Positions 16,368 through 24,171 of a DNA stretch of 36,445 bases are shown one piece after another. Position 1 is the first letter of the stretch; the number at the start of each line of letters is the position of its first letter. The notes beneath the pieces are model-generated. The model saw only the letters and a list, made by a program, of their open reading frames with translations, was not told the DNA's origin and did no database searches. Origin of the DNA: CAZKEW01 sp964558915 (lineage in GTDB: Bacteria; Acidobacteriota; Aminicenantia; Aminicenantales; UBA8522); contig CAZLFV010000017.1 in NCBI GenBank assembly GCA_964558915.1, positions 1 to 36,445 of the forward strand, written 5' to 3'. Position numbers and translations under genes: made by a program.

Positions 16368-18353
16368 TTAAAGTATATTTTCTCCGATCATGTCCTTGGG
16401 TTTCTCGATGCCGAACGTATTGAGGATCGTGGCGGTCAGGTCGTAGAGAGCCGGAGACTCGGCCCTGATCTTGCGGTTAGTCACCAGAATGCCCGGTATG
16501 ACCTCGGGCGCTCCCATGTGGTCGCCGCTCCATTTTTTTGTGTTGTCCTCGAGGACACCCTTCGGAAACCTTCCCAGGGGTGAGGCATTCGAGATGCGGT
16601 ATCCCCAGTTGAAACCGAGAACGATGTCAGGAGCATTTCCGATATGCCGGCCGTGGTAGGCGTCTTTGGCCACAAAGGCGCGGAGAATAACTCGCTCGCC
16701 CGTCTTTGGGTCAACAACCTGTTCCAGTTTTTGGGCTAATTCTCGGATAAGGTTATTGCTGTCTGCCCCGGCATTGACAATTCCTTCCCGTTCTCTGCCT
16801 CGCTGGTTAATATAAAGTCCGTTGAGGCCGATCCCGTAGGCCCTGGTCCTCGACCAATCGGTATTCTCAAACAGACTGACTTCTTCCTGCTTCCAGGGAT
16901 TCCTCAGCTTGTGATAGCCGTTGTCCAGGAGCCAGGTGTTGAGGTTGAAGGAGCGGCGATACGGATTGAATCCGTGGTCGGACATAACTAAAAGGAGCGT
17001 GTCGCGGTCTATTTTTTGAACAACCCGGTCCAACAATCTGTCGACTTCAACATAAGTATTCTCAATAGTCTTGCCGTATCGAGAGGCAAGCAGCGGGTCA
17101 TATTTTGGATGTTGTTCATCAAGCAGGCGCCAAAACATATGCTGCCGCTGGTCGGTGCTGGAGACGTAATAGAACAGCAGGCCCGAGTCGAACCTGGAAA
17201 ACTCATAATCGAACATTCTCTCGCCTTCTCGGTAAACTATGTCATCCATTTCGAGAAACTCGCCCTCATCCAGAAAGTCCTGGTCAAGAGCGCTTGTGTC
17301 CGCCGGGAGGCCTTTGGTGAAAAAGGGGCCGAATTTCTTTTCTAGCTCCTGGGCATAACGACTTGGTGTGGAAATCGGAAGAGCCGGGTCGGCCGGGTTA
17401 AGATTGATGGGCGTTACGTAGAGTCTGAAATACGGCCGGACCTCCTTGAGATAAAACATGCAGATCCCGGAAACGCTCTGCGTGGGGATGAGATTGAAGC
17501 AGACACGCTTCCATCCGCTCCATTCCTTTTCCCGGAGAATAAACTCCTGGCCTTGGAACGAAACCTTGGCCAGAGGGTTGACCGGGTCGATGTGGACCGT
17601 AAAGTCCAGCATCGCCTCCGGGTTCTCTTTCCTGAAGGTGTTGGTCGGGCCCGGGAGTTTGGCTTCTATTCTGTTTCCGATAACATCGACTTGGTGAACC
17701 CTTCCGCCTCCGATGTCCTGGTTGATCTCTTCCAGTTGAGTTGTATAGAAGTTAAAAATGCCGTAAGACCCCTTGAGGTCGGGCGTTCCCATTCCTGACA
17801 GAGTCCTTGATTTTGTGGGCACTGGAGGATAATTCGAAGGCATCTTGAAGACGGTTGCCGGGATATCATATTCGTCCAGGACCTGCCAGAACGTTTTTCC
17901 CTGGATCAGGTTTTTCACTTCTCCGCCGCGCAAGGGCAGGACGATGTCCCCAATCTTGAGAGTTGTCTTGGGTGGGCTGGCGGATGATGCAGAAAAGATC
18001 GGAATATAGGTCTCCGGATCCCGGTGCATAAAGTCAAAAATCCCATGTCCGCCGGGGTCCATTCCGGAAATAAAATTGGCCCACGCGACCGGGGTTTGAG
18101 GAGGAATACTCGTCCGGAGGAGGCGAAAATCACCCTGGCTGATGAGGCGCTGGAAAGCCGGCAGCTTGCCTGCCTTCATCCAGGTGTGAAGAAGGCCTGG
18201 GTCCACTCCATCGATGCCCAAGACAAGGATCTTCGTTTTTGTGGCTCTTTTGCCGGAGGTGCTGGAAAGGAGGGGCAGGCTGCCTCCCAGAGTCAGGAGC
18301 GAAGACGCAGCCAGGCCTCGTTTTATGAACTCTCTTCTATTCATTGCGTTCAT
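16368..18353 (-). CDS. Tat-exported alkaline-phosphatase-superfamily phosphodiesterase
   Basis: This 661-residue protein belongs to the type I phosphodiesterase/nucleotide pyrophosphatase branch of the alkaline phosphatase superfamily. Residues 5-30 form a twin-arginine signal (NRREFIKRG, then a hydrophobic stretch), so it should be exported folded with its metals. Catalytic features are D48 in LGIDGVDP, the probable nucleophile T87 in QTPVAWANF, and SDHGF further on. A central insert (about 215-330) contains beta-rich sequence shared with the next gene's product. The start overlaps the upstream gene's stop by four bases (ATGA). The substrate is unknown: nucleotides, phospholipids or phosphorylated glycans are all possible. 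Confidence 0.88.
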   Translation of the reverse strand: MNAMNRREFIKRGLAASSLLTLGGSLPLLSSTSGKRATKTKILVLGIDGVDPGLLHTWMKAGKLPAFQRLISQGDFRLLRTSIPPQTPVAWANFISGMDPGGHGIFDFMHRDPETYIPIFSASSASPPKTTLKIGDIVLPLRGGEVKNLIQGKTFWQVLDEYDIPATVFKMPSNYPPVPTKSRTLSGMGTPDLKGSYGIFNFYTTQLEEINQDIGGGRVHQVDVIGNRIEAKLPGPTNTFRKENPEAMLDFTVHIDPVNPLAKVSFQGQEFILREKEWSGWKRVCFNLIPTQSVSGICMFYLKEVRPYFRLYVTPINLNPADPALPISTPSRYAQELEKKFGPFFTKGLPADTSALDQDFLDEGEFLEMDDIVYREGERMFDYEFSRFDSGLLFYYVSSTDQRQHMFWRLLDEQHPKYDPLLASRYGKTIENTYVEVDRLLDRVVQKIDRDTLLLVMSDHGFNPYRRSFNLNTWLLDNGYHKLRNPWKQEEVSLFENTDWSRTRAYGIGLNGLYINQRGREREGIVNAGADSNNLIRELAQKLEQVVDPKTGERVILRAFVAKDAYHGRHIGNAPDIVLGFNWGYRISNASPLGRFPKGVLEDNTKKWSGDHMGAPEVIPGILVTNRKIRAESPALYDLTATILNTFGIEKPKDMIGENIL

Positions 18354-20494
18354 TTCTTATTTCCTTTCTTGGGCGATAATAAAGGGATTGCTTCGACTAG
18401 CGAACGGCCGTCCATATGAGCGGGCACGGAAAGGCCGAAAAGCGTTAGGACAGTTGGTGCGATGTCCATTATTGAGGGGGTTTTGGTATTCATTTTCTGA
18501 CTGCAAAAGAAAACCCCCGGGACGTGACGCGGATCGATGCAGTGGTCGCCGCTCCACGCTTTCGTGTTGTCATCGAAAATCGTAGCGTTGACGATTCCCG
18601 TGACCGATTCCCAGGACGCTCGATAGCCCTGGTTGTAACCAATAATCAGGTCGGGCGCGTTTTCTTTGTACGGTCCCTTGTATATCTTGTCCCGATCATA
18701 AGCTTCAGTAATTGCTGTGCTTCCGGCAGCATCGTCTCGCAGGCCTGTGAATTGGCGGATAAGCTCCGCCTTGAGGACAGTCTCTTCCTTGCCGGGAGAG
18801 ACTGTCCCATGTGCTTCTCTTCCTTTCAGGTTGAGAAAGAGGCCTCCAAGGCCCAGGGCATAGGCCCTGGTCGATTCCCAATCAACATCCTTGAACCATT
18901 CCGCACTTTCCTTCTTTCCCTCTTTTAAGGAGAGATAGCCGTTCTTATAGAGCCACGAATTGAGGTTGACACCCCGGCGGAAAGATTTGAATCCGTGGTC
19001 TGACATGACCATCAGGACGCTCCTCCGATTAAGTTTTTCCCGGACCTTCCCGACGAGCTCATCCATCTTGCGGTACAGATCTTCAATCACCTGGACGCTG
19101 AGTTCTGATGGCGCGCTTCTGAGGGCCGGATGGCCCTTGTCAAGATAACGATAGAACATGTGTTGAACGCTGTCGGTGGTTTCGAAGACGCAGACAACAG
19201 CTCCTTTTTTGGTCTTGGCCAGAGCATTGAACATCATCCCTTCCCATTCTTTGTGGTTGGAGTAGGCCAGTTCAAGAAACGGGCCTTCCTTCAATGCTCC
19301 TTCATTGAGGGCCCAGGTGTTGTTTGCCTCACCAAGAGTAATGAAGCTCCCGAGAAGTTTGCTGAGATAAACAGAATAGATAAAGGGATGAGATATGGGC
19401 AGGGCGGGCTTATCCGGGTCGATATTCAGCGGAGTCATGTACATCTCAAAGTGAGGCTGAAGCTGGGAAACATAGAATCGGGCGATCGCCTTGATTTTCA
19501 TCCCCAGTCCGGGCCTGAAGCTGATTTTTATCCAGGGAGAAAATTGGCCGAGCTTAAGGGTGAATTGCTGGCCTTCGATATCCAGTCGGGCTTCTTTTTT
19601 TTCATGATCTATGTCAATTTGCAGGGGCAGTCGGATCTCTTCAACTTTTTTAAGCAGCGAATTTTCAGGTCCGGAAATGTGGGTCTTGACCCGGTTGCCC
19701 CGTATCTCTACGGGGATGGCCACCCCGCCCTCGCGCTTTTTGACCTTGTCCTGGTCCGAAGTATAAAACGAAAACGTGCCCTGGCTCCCTTTGAGGTCGG
19801 GCGCGCACATGCCCGAGAGGAGATGTCCGGCAAATTTTTCCGGAGGAAAAGTGATCGGAACCCGGAGCACCGTGCTAAATATTCCATGGTCGCCGAGGAT
19901 TTTCCAGAAAGGCACGCTTTTCCTCATTCCCCTGATTTCAGGCTTGGAAAGAGGGATCGCATATTTTCCCAGTGAAAGAACCTTCTTGGGCTTTCCGATA
20001 TAGGCCGAGGAGAGCGAAGGCAGATAAGTCCTGGGGTTGCGGCTGAGAAAATCAAAAATATTGTGCTTGGACGGTTCGCATCCGGTCATGAAAGAGGACC
20101 AGGCCACGGGGGAGATTGCGGGAGTGGTCGTCTGGAGCCGGGCGTAAGTGCCTTCTTTTTTCAATTTGGCCAAGTTCGGGAGCTTGCCCTCGGCTATGTA
20201 TTTATCAGTCAGGCTGGGCTCAAGGCCATCCAGTCCTATGATGACGATCCTTTCCGCGAGAGCGCCCTTGAGCGCTCGCTTTCCGCGGAGCGTCCGGAAA
20301 AGGAAGCGGAAGGGCCAGGAAAGCAAGGTAAAAATCGCAATAAAGAACGTTATGAAGAGGACAAGGAAGGAGGAGAGAAAGGCGAAGCCCGCGCCGGGTC
20401 CGATATAGGCATGGACGGGGACACTCAGCCCGGATAGAAGAATGAGAATGGATAAAACAAGGACTCTTGAGGAATGAGTCGGTTTCTTTATCAT
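18350..20494 (-). CDS. Membrane-anchored alkaline-phosphatase-superfamily phosphodiesterase
   Basis: This 714-residue relative of the downstream Tat-exported enzyme has D89 in IIGLDGLEP, probable nucleophile S128 in AISPVAWSSF, and a SDHGF metal motif. The N-terminus has a signal-like segment (about 11-29), a YIGPGAGF motif, then a second long hydrophobic segment (about 36-62) followed by the basic stretch RFLFRTLRGKR. By the positive-inside rule the catalytic domain would face the cytoplasm, unlike that of its Tat-exported neighbour. It shares the central beta-rich insert with that neighbour. It overlaps both adjacent genes by four bases. Confidence 0.87.
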   Translation of the reverse strand: MIKKPTHSSRVLVLSILILLSGLSVPVHAYIGPGAGFAFLSSFLVLFITFFIAIFTLLSWPFRFLFRTLRGKRALKGALAERIVIIGLDGLEPSLTDKYIAEGKLPNLAKLKKEGTYARLQTTTPAISPVAWSSFMTGCEPSKHNIFDFLSRNPRTYLPSLSSAYIGKPKKVLSLGKYAIPLSKPEIRGMRKSVPFWKILGDHGIFSTVLRVPITFPPEKFAGHLLSGMCAPDLKGSQGTFSFYTSDQDKVKKREGGVAIPVEIRGNRVKTHISGPENSLLKKVEEIRLPLQIDIDHEKKEARLDIEGQQFTLKLGQFSPWIKISFRPGLGMKIKAIARFYVSQLQPHFEMYMTPLNIDPDKPALPISHPFIYSVYLSKLLGSFITLGEANNTWALNEGALKEGPFLELAYSNHKEWEGMMFNALAKTKKGAVVCVFETTDSVQHMFYRYLDKGHPALRSAPSELSVQVIEDLYRKMDELVGKVREKLNRRSVLMVMSDHGFKSFRRGVNLNSWLYKNGYLSLKEGKKESAEWFKDVDWESTRAYALGLGGLFLNLKGREAHGTVSPGKEETVLKAELIRQFTGLRDDAAGSTAITEAYDRDKIYKGPYKENAPDLIIGYNQGYRASWESVTGIVNATIFDDNTKAWSGDHCIDPRHVPGVFFCSQKMNTKTPSIMDIAPTVLTLFGLSVPAHMDGRSLVEAIPLLSPKKGNKK

Positions 20495-21789
20495 AGGTAA
20501 GTTTGCTTTATGATGTTCGCCAGTCCGCTGATCGCTAAACCATCCCCGTATGACCGCTGGGCCAGGAAAAAAGCGTCGTCCCAGGTATGCATTCCCTGAA
20601 GGCTCGTGCGGCCAAACACCTCTTTTTTCTTGACCGACCCTTTGAGGTCAAACCCGGGCTCTGAGAGGGCGACAAGATCCGGGCCTTCTGATATGAGTGG
20701 ACCGGAATAGATATCTTCGGCCACAAAGACTTTTCTTATTACGTTCTTACCATCGAACTCGAGGTTTTCAAGCTTCTGACTGATTTCCCGGCGGAGAGCA
20801 TTTCTCTCGGATTGCGCCACGATGCCCCGTGGAAACTTTCCCTTCAAGTTCAGGTAGATACGGTTCGGGTCAAGGGCAAAGGCAACGCTTCTCGCGGAGA
20901 TCTCGTCTAGCCCTACAGGAGTCAGGGTATCAAACCCGAGATAACCCTGCTGCTCCAGCCAGGCATTGAGATAAACTTCCTGCTCGATTTTGCAAAAACC
21001 ATGATCGGAAAGCACAAAAAGGCCCTCGTCTTCACCTTCCATCTCGCCGAAGAAGGATGCAATCATCTTGTCGATGAGTTTATCGATTCGGGCGTAGTAG
21101 TCCAAGAAACTCTGGTGGTAAACGTGCGTTGAGTCCTCATAAGCGTTCCATAAAAAATGATGAAGCCGGTCTGTTCCAGTAAAGACGAATTCGAAATAAT
21201 CCCAATCTTCTTTCCAGAAATAATCAAGGGCCCGTTCCCGTCCGGCCAGGGTTTTATTGAGCTCCTGCCAGAGAAAGGCCGGGTCGTCCCGCGATTTCAG
21301 GGGGTCGATATCGATCTGATAGCCCATCTTTTCCAGCGCGGCCTTGTGAGACAGTGGATAGACGGCCTTGGCCAGTTCGATGGCGACGAATCCGGAAATG
21401 AGGGTCCCGTTGACCTTTCGCGCGGGATATGTTGAGGGCTGGTTGATAATAATGCACTTCCTGTCCTGTCTTCCGAGCTCGTCCCAGAAGGTTTCTTTTT
21501 TGAGATCGAGGAAATTGGGGAAGCGGAGATTATACGAACCGGGCTTGAGGTCGGTGAACCCGAAGATACCGTGGGTTCCAGAATTAGCTCCGGTCATAAA
21601 GTCTGTCCAGCTGACCGCGGATATCTCGGGCAGGCTGGCCTTGAGTTTGTGGAGATGACCTCGCTCGACGAGCCGGCCAAGGGCTGGCATGACCCCTCTT
21701 TGAATGAATTCAAGGAGCAGAGAATAAGGCACGCCATCCAGGCCGATGACGCACACACGAGTCTTTTTTTTCTTTTTAAACAGGGCCAT
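20491..21789 (-). CDS. Cytosolic alkaline-phosphatase-superfamily phosphodiesterase
   Basis: This 432-residue protein is the first gene of the six-gene operon. It is the shortest of the three paralogues and lacks both a signal peptide and the central insert. The catalytic set is D18 in VIGLDGVP, likely nucleophile S57 in EISAVSWTDF, TGTDRLHHF and LSDHGF. The N-terminus is KKKKK-basic, which could favour membrane association. There is no Shine-Dalgarno sequence; a promoter ends 11 bases before the ATG, so the message may be leaderless. The substrate is unknown. Confidence 0.88.
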   Translation of the reverse strand: MALFKKKKKTRVCVIGLDGVPYSLLLEFIQRGVMPALGRLVERGHLHKLKASLPEISAVSWTDFMTGANSGTHGIFGFTDLKPGSYNLRFPNFLDLKKETFWDELGRQDRKCIIINQPSTYPARKVNGTLISGFVAIELAKAVYPLSHKAALEKMGYQIDIDPLKSRDDPAFLWQELNKTLAGRERALDYFWKEDWDYFEFVFTGTDRLHHFLWNAYEDSTHVYHQSFLDYYARIDKLIDKMIASFFGEMEGEDEGLFVLSDHGFCKIEQEVYLNAWLEQQGYLGFDTLTPVGLDEISARSVAFALDPNRIYLNLKGKFPRGIVAQSERNALRREISQKLENLEFDGKNVIRKVFVAEDIYSGPLISEGPDLVALSEPGFDLKGSVKKKEVFGRTSLQGMHTWDDAFFLAQRSYGDGLAISGLANIIKQTYL

Positions 21790-21800
21790 GAAGGCGGTAT

Positions 21801-21828
21801 ATTATACCATATTGCGGGCGGCCCTCAA
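21801..21828 (-). promoter_or_regulatory. Promoter of the six-gene phosphodiesterase operon
   Basis: On the minus strand, TTGAGG (21823-21828), 16 bases, then a perfect TATAAT (21801-21806). Only 11 bases separate the -10 box from the ATG at 21789, predicting a leader of about five bases. The repeat element copy 2 begins 14 bases upstream of the -35 box. Confidence 0.6.
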
Positions 21829-21842
21829 GGAGAACTATTAGT

Positions 21843-22040
21843 AAGTAGCTCCGTTTTTTTAGTCACTTTGTTCCGGAATAGGGTCCTGCCGCGGCTTCCC
21901 CCCGACATCCTCGCGGCCCATTCAGTTGATCACGCAAACAGACATTCCGGAGGCATCAAACGCTCCGGTGGTCGGGGGGCCCCCCAGCCGCGCCACCCTC
22001 TCTAGACCACGGCCTCAATATTGCGGAAACGGAGCTACTT
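21843..22040. repeat. Inverted-repeat-ended non-coding element, copy 2 (198 bp)
   Basis: Perfect 14-bp terminal inverted repeats: AAGTAGCTCCGTTT (21843-21856) and AAACGGAGCTACTT (22027-22040). Internal blocks match copy 1 at 9422-9538, but this copy has about 80 bp more in the middle, including the palindrome GGGGGGCCCCCC (21974-21985). Its right end supplies the stop codon (22035-22037) of the acyl-CoA synthetase gene. No transposase is inside and no clear target-site duplication is visible. Confidence 0.8.
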
Positions 22041-24158
22041 ATTATCAGTGAGGATGATCCTGGCGTCCACAATTTTGCAGCCCTTTCCTTCTTCGTAGAC
22101 GAGAAGCGGGTTGATATCCAGCTCCTGGATCTCCTCGAAGTCGACGACAAGCTGGGAGAGTCTCTTTAAACAATCGGCAACGCATTCGATATCATAGACG
22201 GGACCGCCGCGAAAGCCCTCCAGAATCTTATGGGTTCTAGTCTTGTTAATCATCATCATGGCGGAGTATTCACGGATTGGGGCCAGTCGGAAAGATACGT
22301 CTTCAAGGGCCTCGACGTATATTCCGCCAAGGCCGAACATCAGAATCGGGCCGAACTGGGGGTCTCTGTTCATCCCAAGGATGATTTCCTTTCCCGGCGG
22401 GGCCATCTCTTCAATGGTTACGCCGGAAACCCTGGCCCTGGGCTGATGCCGGAAAACACTCTTGATGATTTCCGCATAAGCCCTCTTGACTTCATCCTTG
22501 CTCTTGAGGTCAAGCCGGACGCCGCCATAGTCAAACTTGTGCAGGACATCGGCCGAGGCAATCTTCATGACGACGGGGAACCCGATCTTCTCTGCCTCTT
22601 TCATGGCCTCTCCTTCGCTTTTGGCGAGAGCCGATTTAACCACGGGAAACCTGTAGGCTCTGAGGACCTCATAGGCTTCCTGCTCGAGAAACGCGCGCCG
22701 ACCCTCTTTTCTGACTGACTGAATGATTTCGTGAACTCTCGATTTATGGACTTGATATTTTTTGATTCCTGTCTGGGGACGCTTGAGCCAGCGAGTGAAT
22801 TCTGTCATCTCAGCCAGCACTCGGGCCGACGATTCGGGGAATCGATAATCGGGGATTCCATTGGCCTCAAGAATCTCGATGCCTTTGGAAACGTCATAGA
22901 CTCCGAGCAAGCAGCAGACTACAGGCTTATTGGATTTCCTGGCCACTTTGACGATAGAGCACGAGATTTGTTCAACTTTGGTGAAGGCGGTCGGCGTCAG
23001 AATGACAATGGCCGAGTGGACATTTTTGTCTCTCAGGATAGCGGACAGAGCGGCCTCATATTGCTCGGCTTGGGCCTCGGCCACAAGGTCCACTGGATTG
23101 CGCAGGCTCGCTGTCTGCGGAAGAACCCGACGGAGTTTCCTCAAGGTGGCCGGGCTCAAAGATGCAATATCGAGGCCATACCCGATGCAAGAATCGGTGG
23201 CCAGGATTCCCGGCCCGCCCGAGTTTGTGACGATGGCGACATTGCTCCCCTGGGGGAGAGGCTGGCTGGAAAAGGCCTTGACATAATTAAAAAGCTCCTC
23301 CATTGTGTCAACGCGGATAACGCCGCTCTGTTCAAAGACAGCATTATAGACTTTGTCGGAGCCTGCCAAAGAGCCTGTATGCGATGAGGCCGCCCGGGCT
23401 CCCCATAGAGTGCGGCCGGCCTTGAGAGCGATAATCGGCTTGGGCCGAGTGGCTGAGGTCGTGATTCCCCGGGCGATGGACATAAATTCTCTTCCGTTCA
23501 CCAGGTCTTCGAGGTACATCATGATGACATCGGTTTTGGGGTCGGATTCAAGATACCGGAGGAGCTCGTTTTCCCCGACTCCGGCCTTGTTGCCCATACT
23601 GATGAATTTGGAGAAACCGATGTTGGCTTCTTTCGCATAATCGAGGATGGCCACGCACAGAGCGCCGCTTTGCGAGATAAAGGCGATATTCCCTTCACTG
23701 GGCATCTGTGTCCCGAATGTGGCGTTCATCGAAGAGCGCGGGTCGGTGTTGATGACGCCGAGACAGTTCGGGCCGACCAGCGTAATATCATGCACGCGGA
23801 TGATTTCCTGCACCTTTCGTTCGAGCTCGGCACCTTTGCCGCCGATCTCCTTAAACCCGGCGGTTATGATAATCGCCCCGCGGATTCCCATTTGACCGCA
23901 TTCTTCAAGCACTTCGGGCACTATTGGGCTGGGGACAACAATCACGGCCAGGTCAACTTCGTCCGAGATTTCTAAGACTCGAGGGTAGGATTTAACTCCG
24001 AGCACTCCCTCAGCCTTGGGATTCACGGGAAAGATAACGCCCTGGAAACGGCTTCCAAGAAGGTTGGCCAAAAGAGACTGGCCTACGCTGCCGGGCTGCC
24101 TGGAGGCTCCGATAACGGCGATGGATCTTGGATAGAACAGAGGATCAAGGTTTCTCAT
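22035..24158 (-). CDS. ADP-forming acetate/acyl-CoA synthetase (fused alpha and beta parts)
   Basis: This 707-residue cytosolic enzyme is expected to convert an acyl-CoA, ADP and phosphate to the free acid, CoA and ATP, giving ATP at the end of fermentation. A CoA-binding Rossmann domain comes first (SIAVIGASRQPGSVG). The ligase domain has the phosphohistidine H260 in SHTGSLAGSD, and a C-terminal ATP-grasp domain starts near residue 480 and includes GFPVVMKIAS. The ATG at 24158 is chosen because homology starts at MRNLDPLFYPRS and AAGGGA precedes it; the open frame upstream overlaps the rhamnosidase gene. It is the last gene of the rhamnose operon. It may act on propionyl-CoA or acetyl-CoA derived from lactaldehyde. 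Confidence 0.93.
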   Translation of the reverse strand: MRNLDPLFYPRSIAVIGASRQPGSVGQSLLANLLGSRFQGVIFPVNPKAEGVLGVKSYPRVLEISDEVDLAVIVVPSPIVPEVLEECGQMGIRGAIIITAGFKEIGGKGAELERKVQEIIRVHDITLVGPNCLGVINTDPRSSMNATFGTQMPSEGNIAFISQSGALCVAILDYAKEANIGFSKFISMGNKAGVGENELLRYLESDPKTDVIMMYLEDLVNGREFMSIARGITTSATRPKPIIALKAGRTLWGARAASSHTGSLAGSDKVYNAVFEQSGVIRVDTMEELFNYVKAFSSQPLPQGSNVAIVTNSGGPGILATDSCIGYGLDIASLSPATLRKLRRVLPQTASLRNPVDLVAEAQAEQYEAALSAILRDKNVHSAIVILTPTAFTKVEQISCSIVKVARKSNKPVVCCLLGVYDVSKGIEILEANGIPDYRFPESSARVLAEMTEFTRWLKRPQTGIKKYQVHKSRVHEIIQSVRKEGRRAFLEQEAYEVLRAYRFPVVKSALAKSEGEAMKEAEKIGFPVVMKIASADVLHKFDYGGVRLDLKSKDEVKRAYAEIIKSVFRHQPRARVSGVTIEEMAPPGKEIILGMNRDPQFGPILMFGLGGIYVEALEDVSFRLAPIREYSAMMMINKTRTHKILEGFRGGPVYDIECVADCLKRLSQLVVDFEEIQELDINPLLVYEEGKGCKIVDARIILTDNK

Positions 24159-24171
24159 TCGTCCCTTGCCT

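Noticed and set aside
19130..19975. 281-codon plus-strand open frame
   Set aside because: It is antisense to the membrane phosphodiesterase gene, with no recognisable domain and composition expected of a shadow frame.
21837..22044. ATTA on both sides of repeat copy 2 as a target-site duplication
   Set aside because: On the left it is two bases away from the inverted repeat, so it does not flank the element symmetrically.
22731..23387. 218-codon plus-strand open frame
   Set aside because: It is antisense to the acyl-CoA synthetase and shows no protein-like motif.
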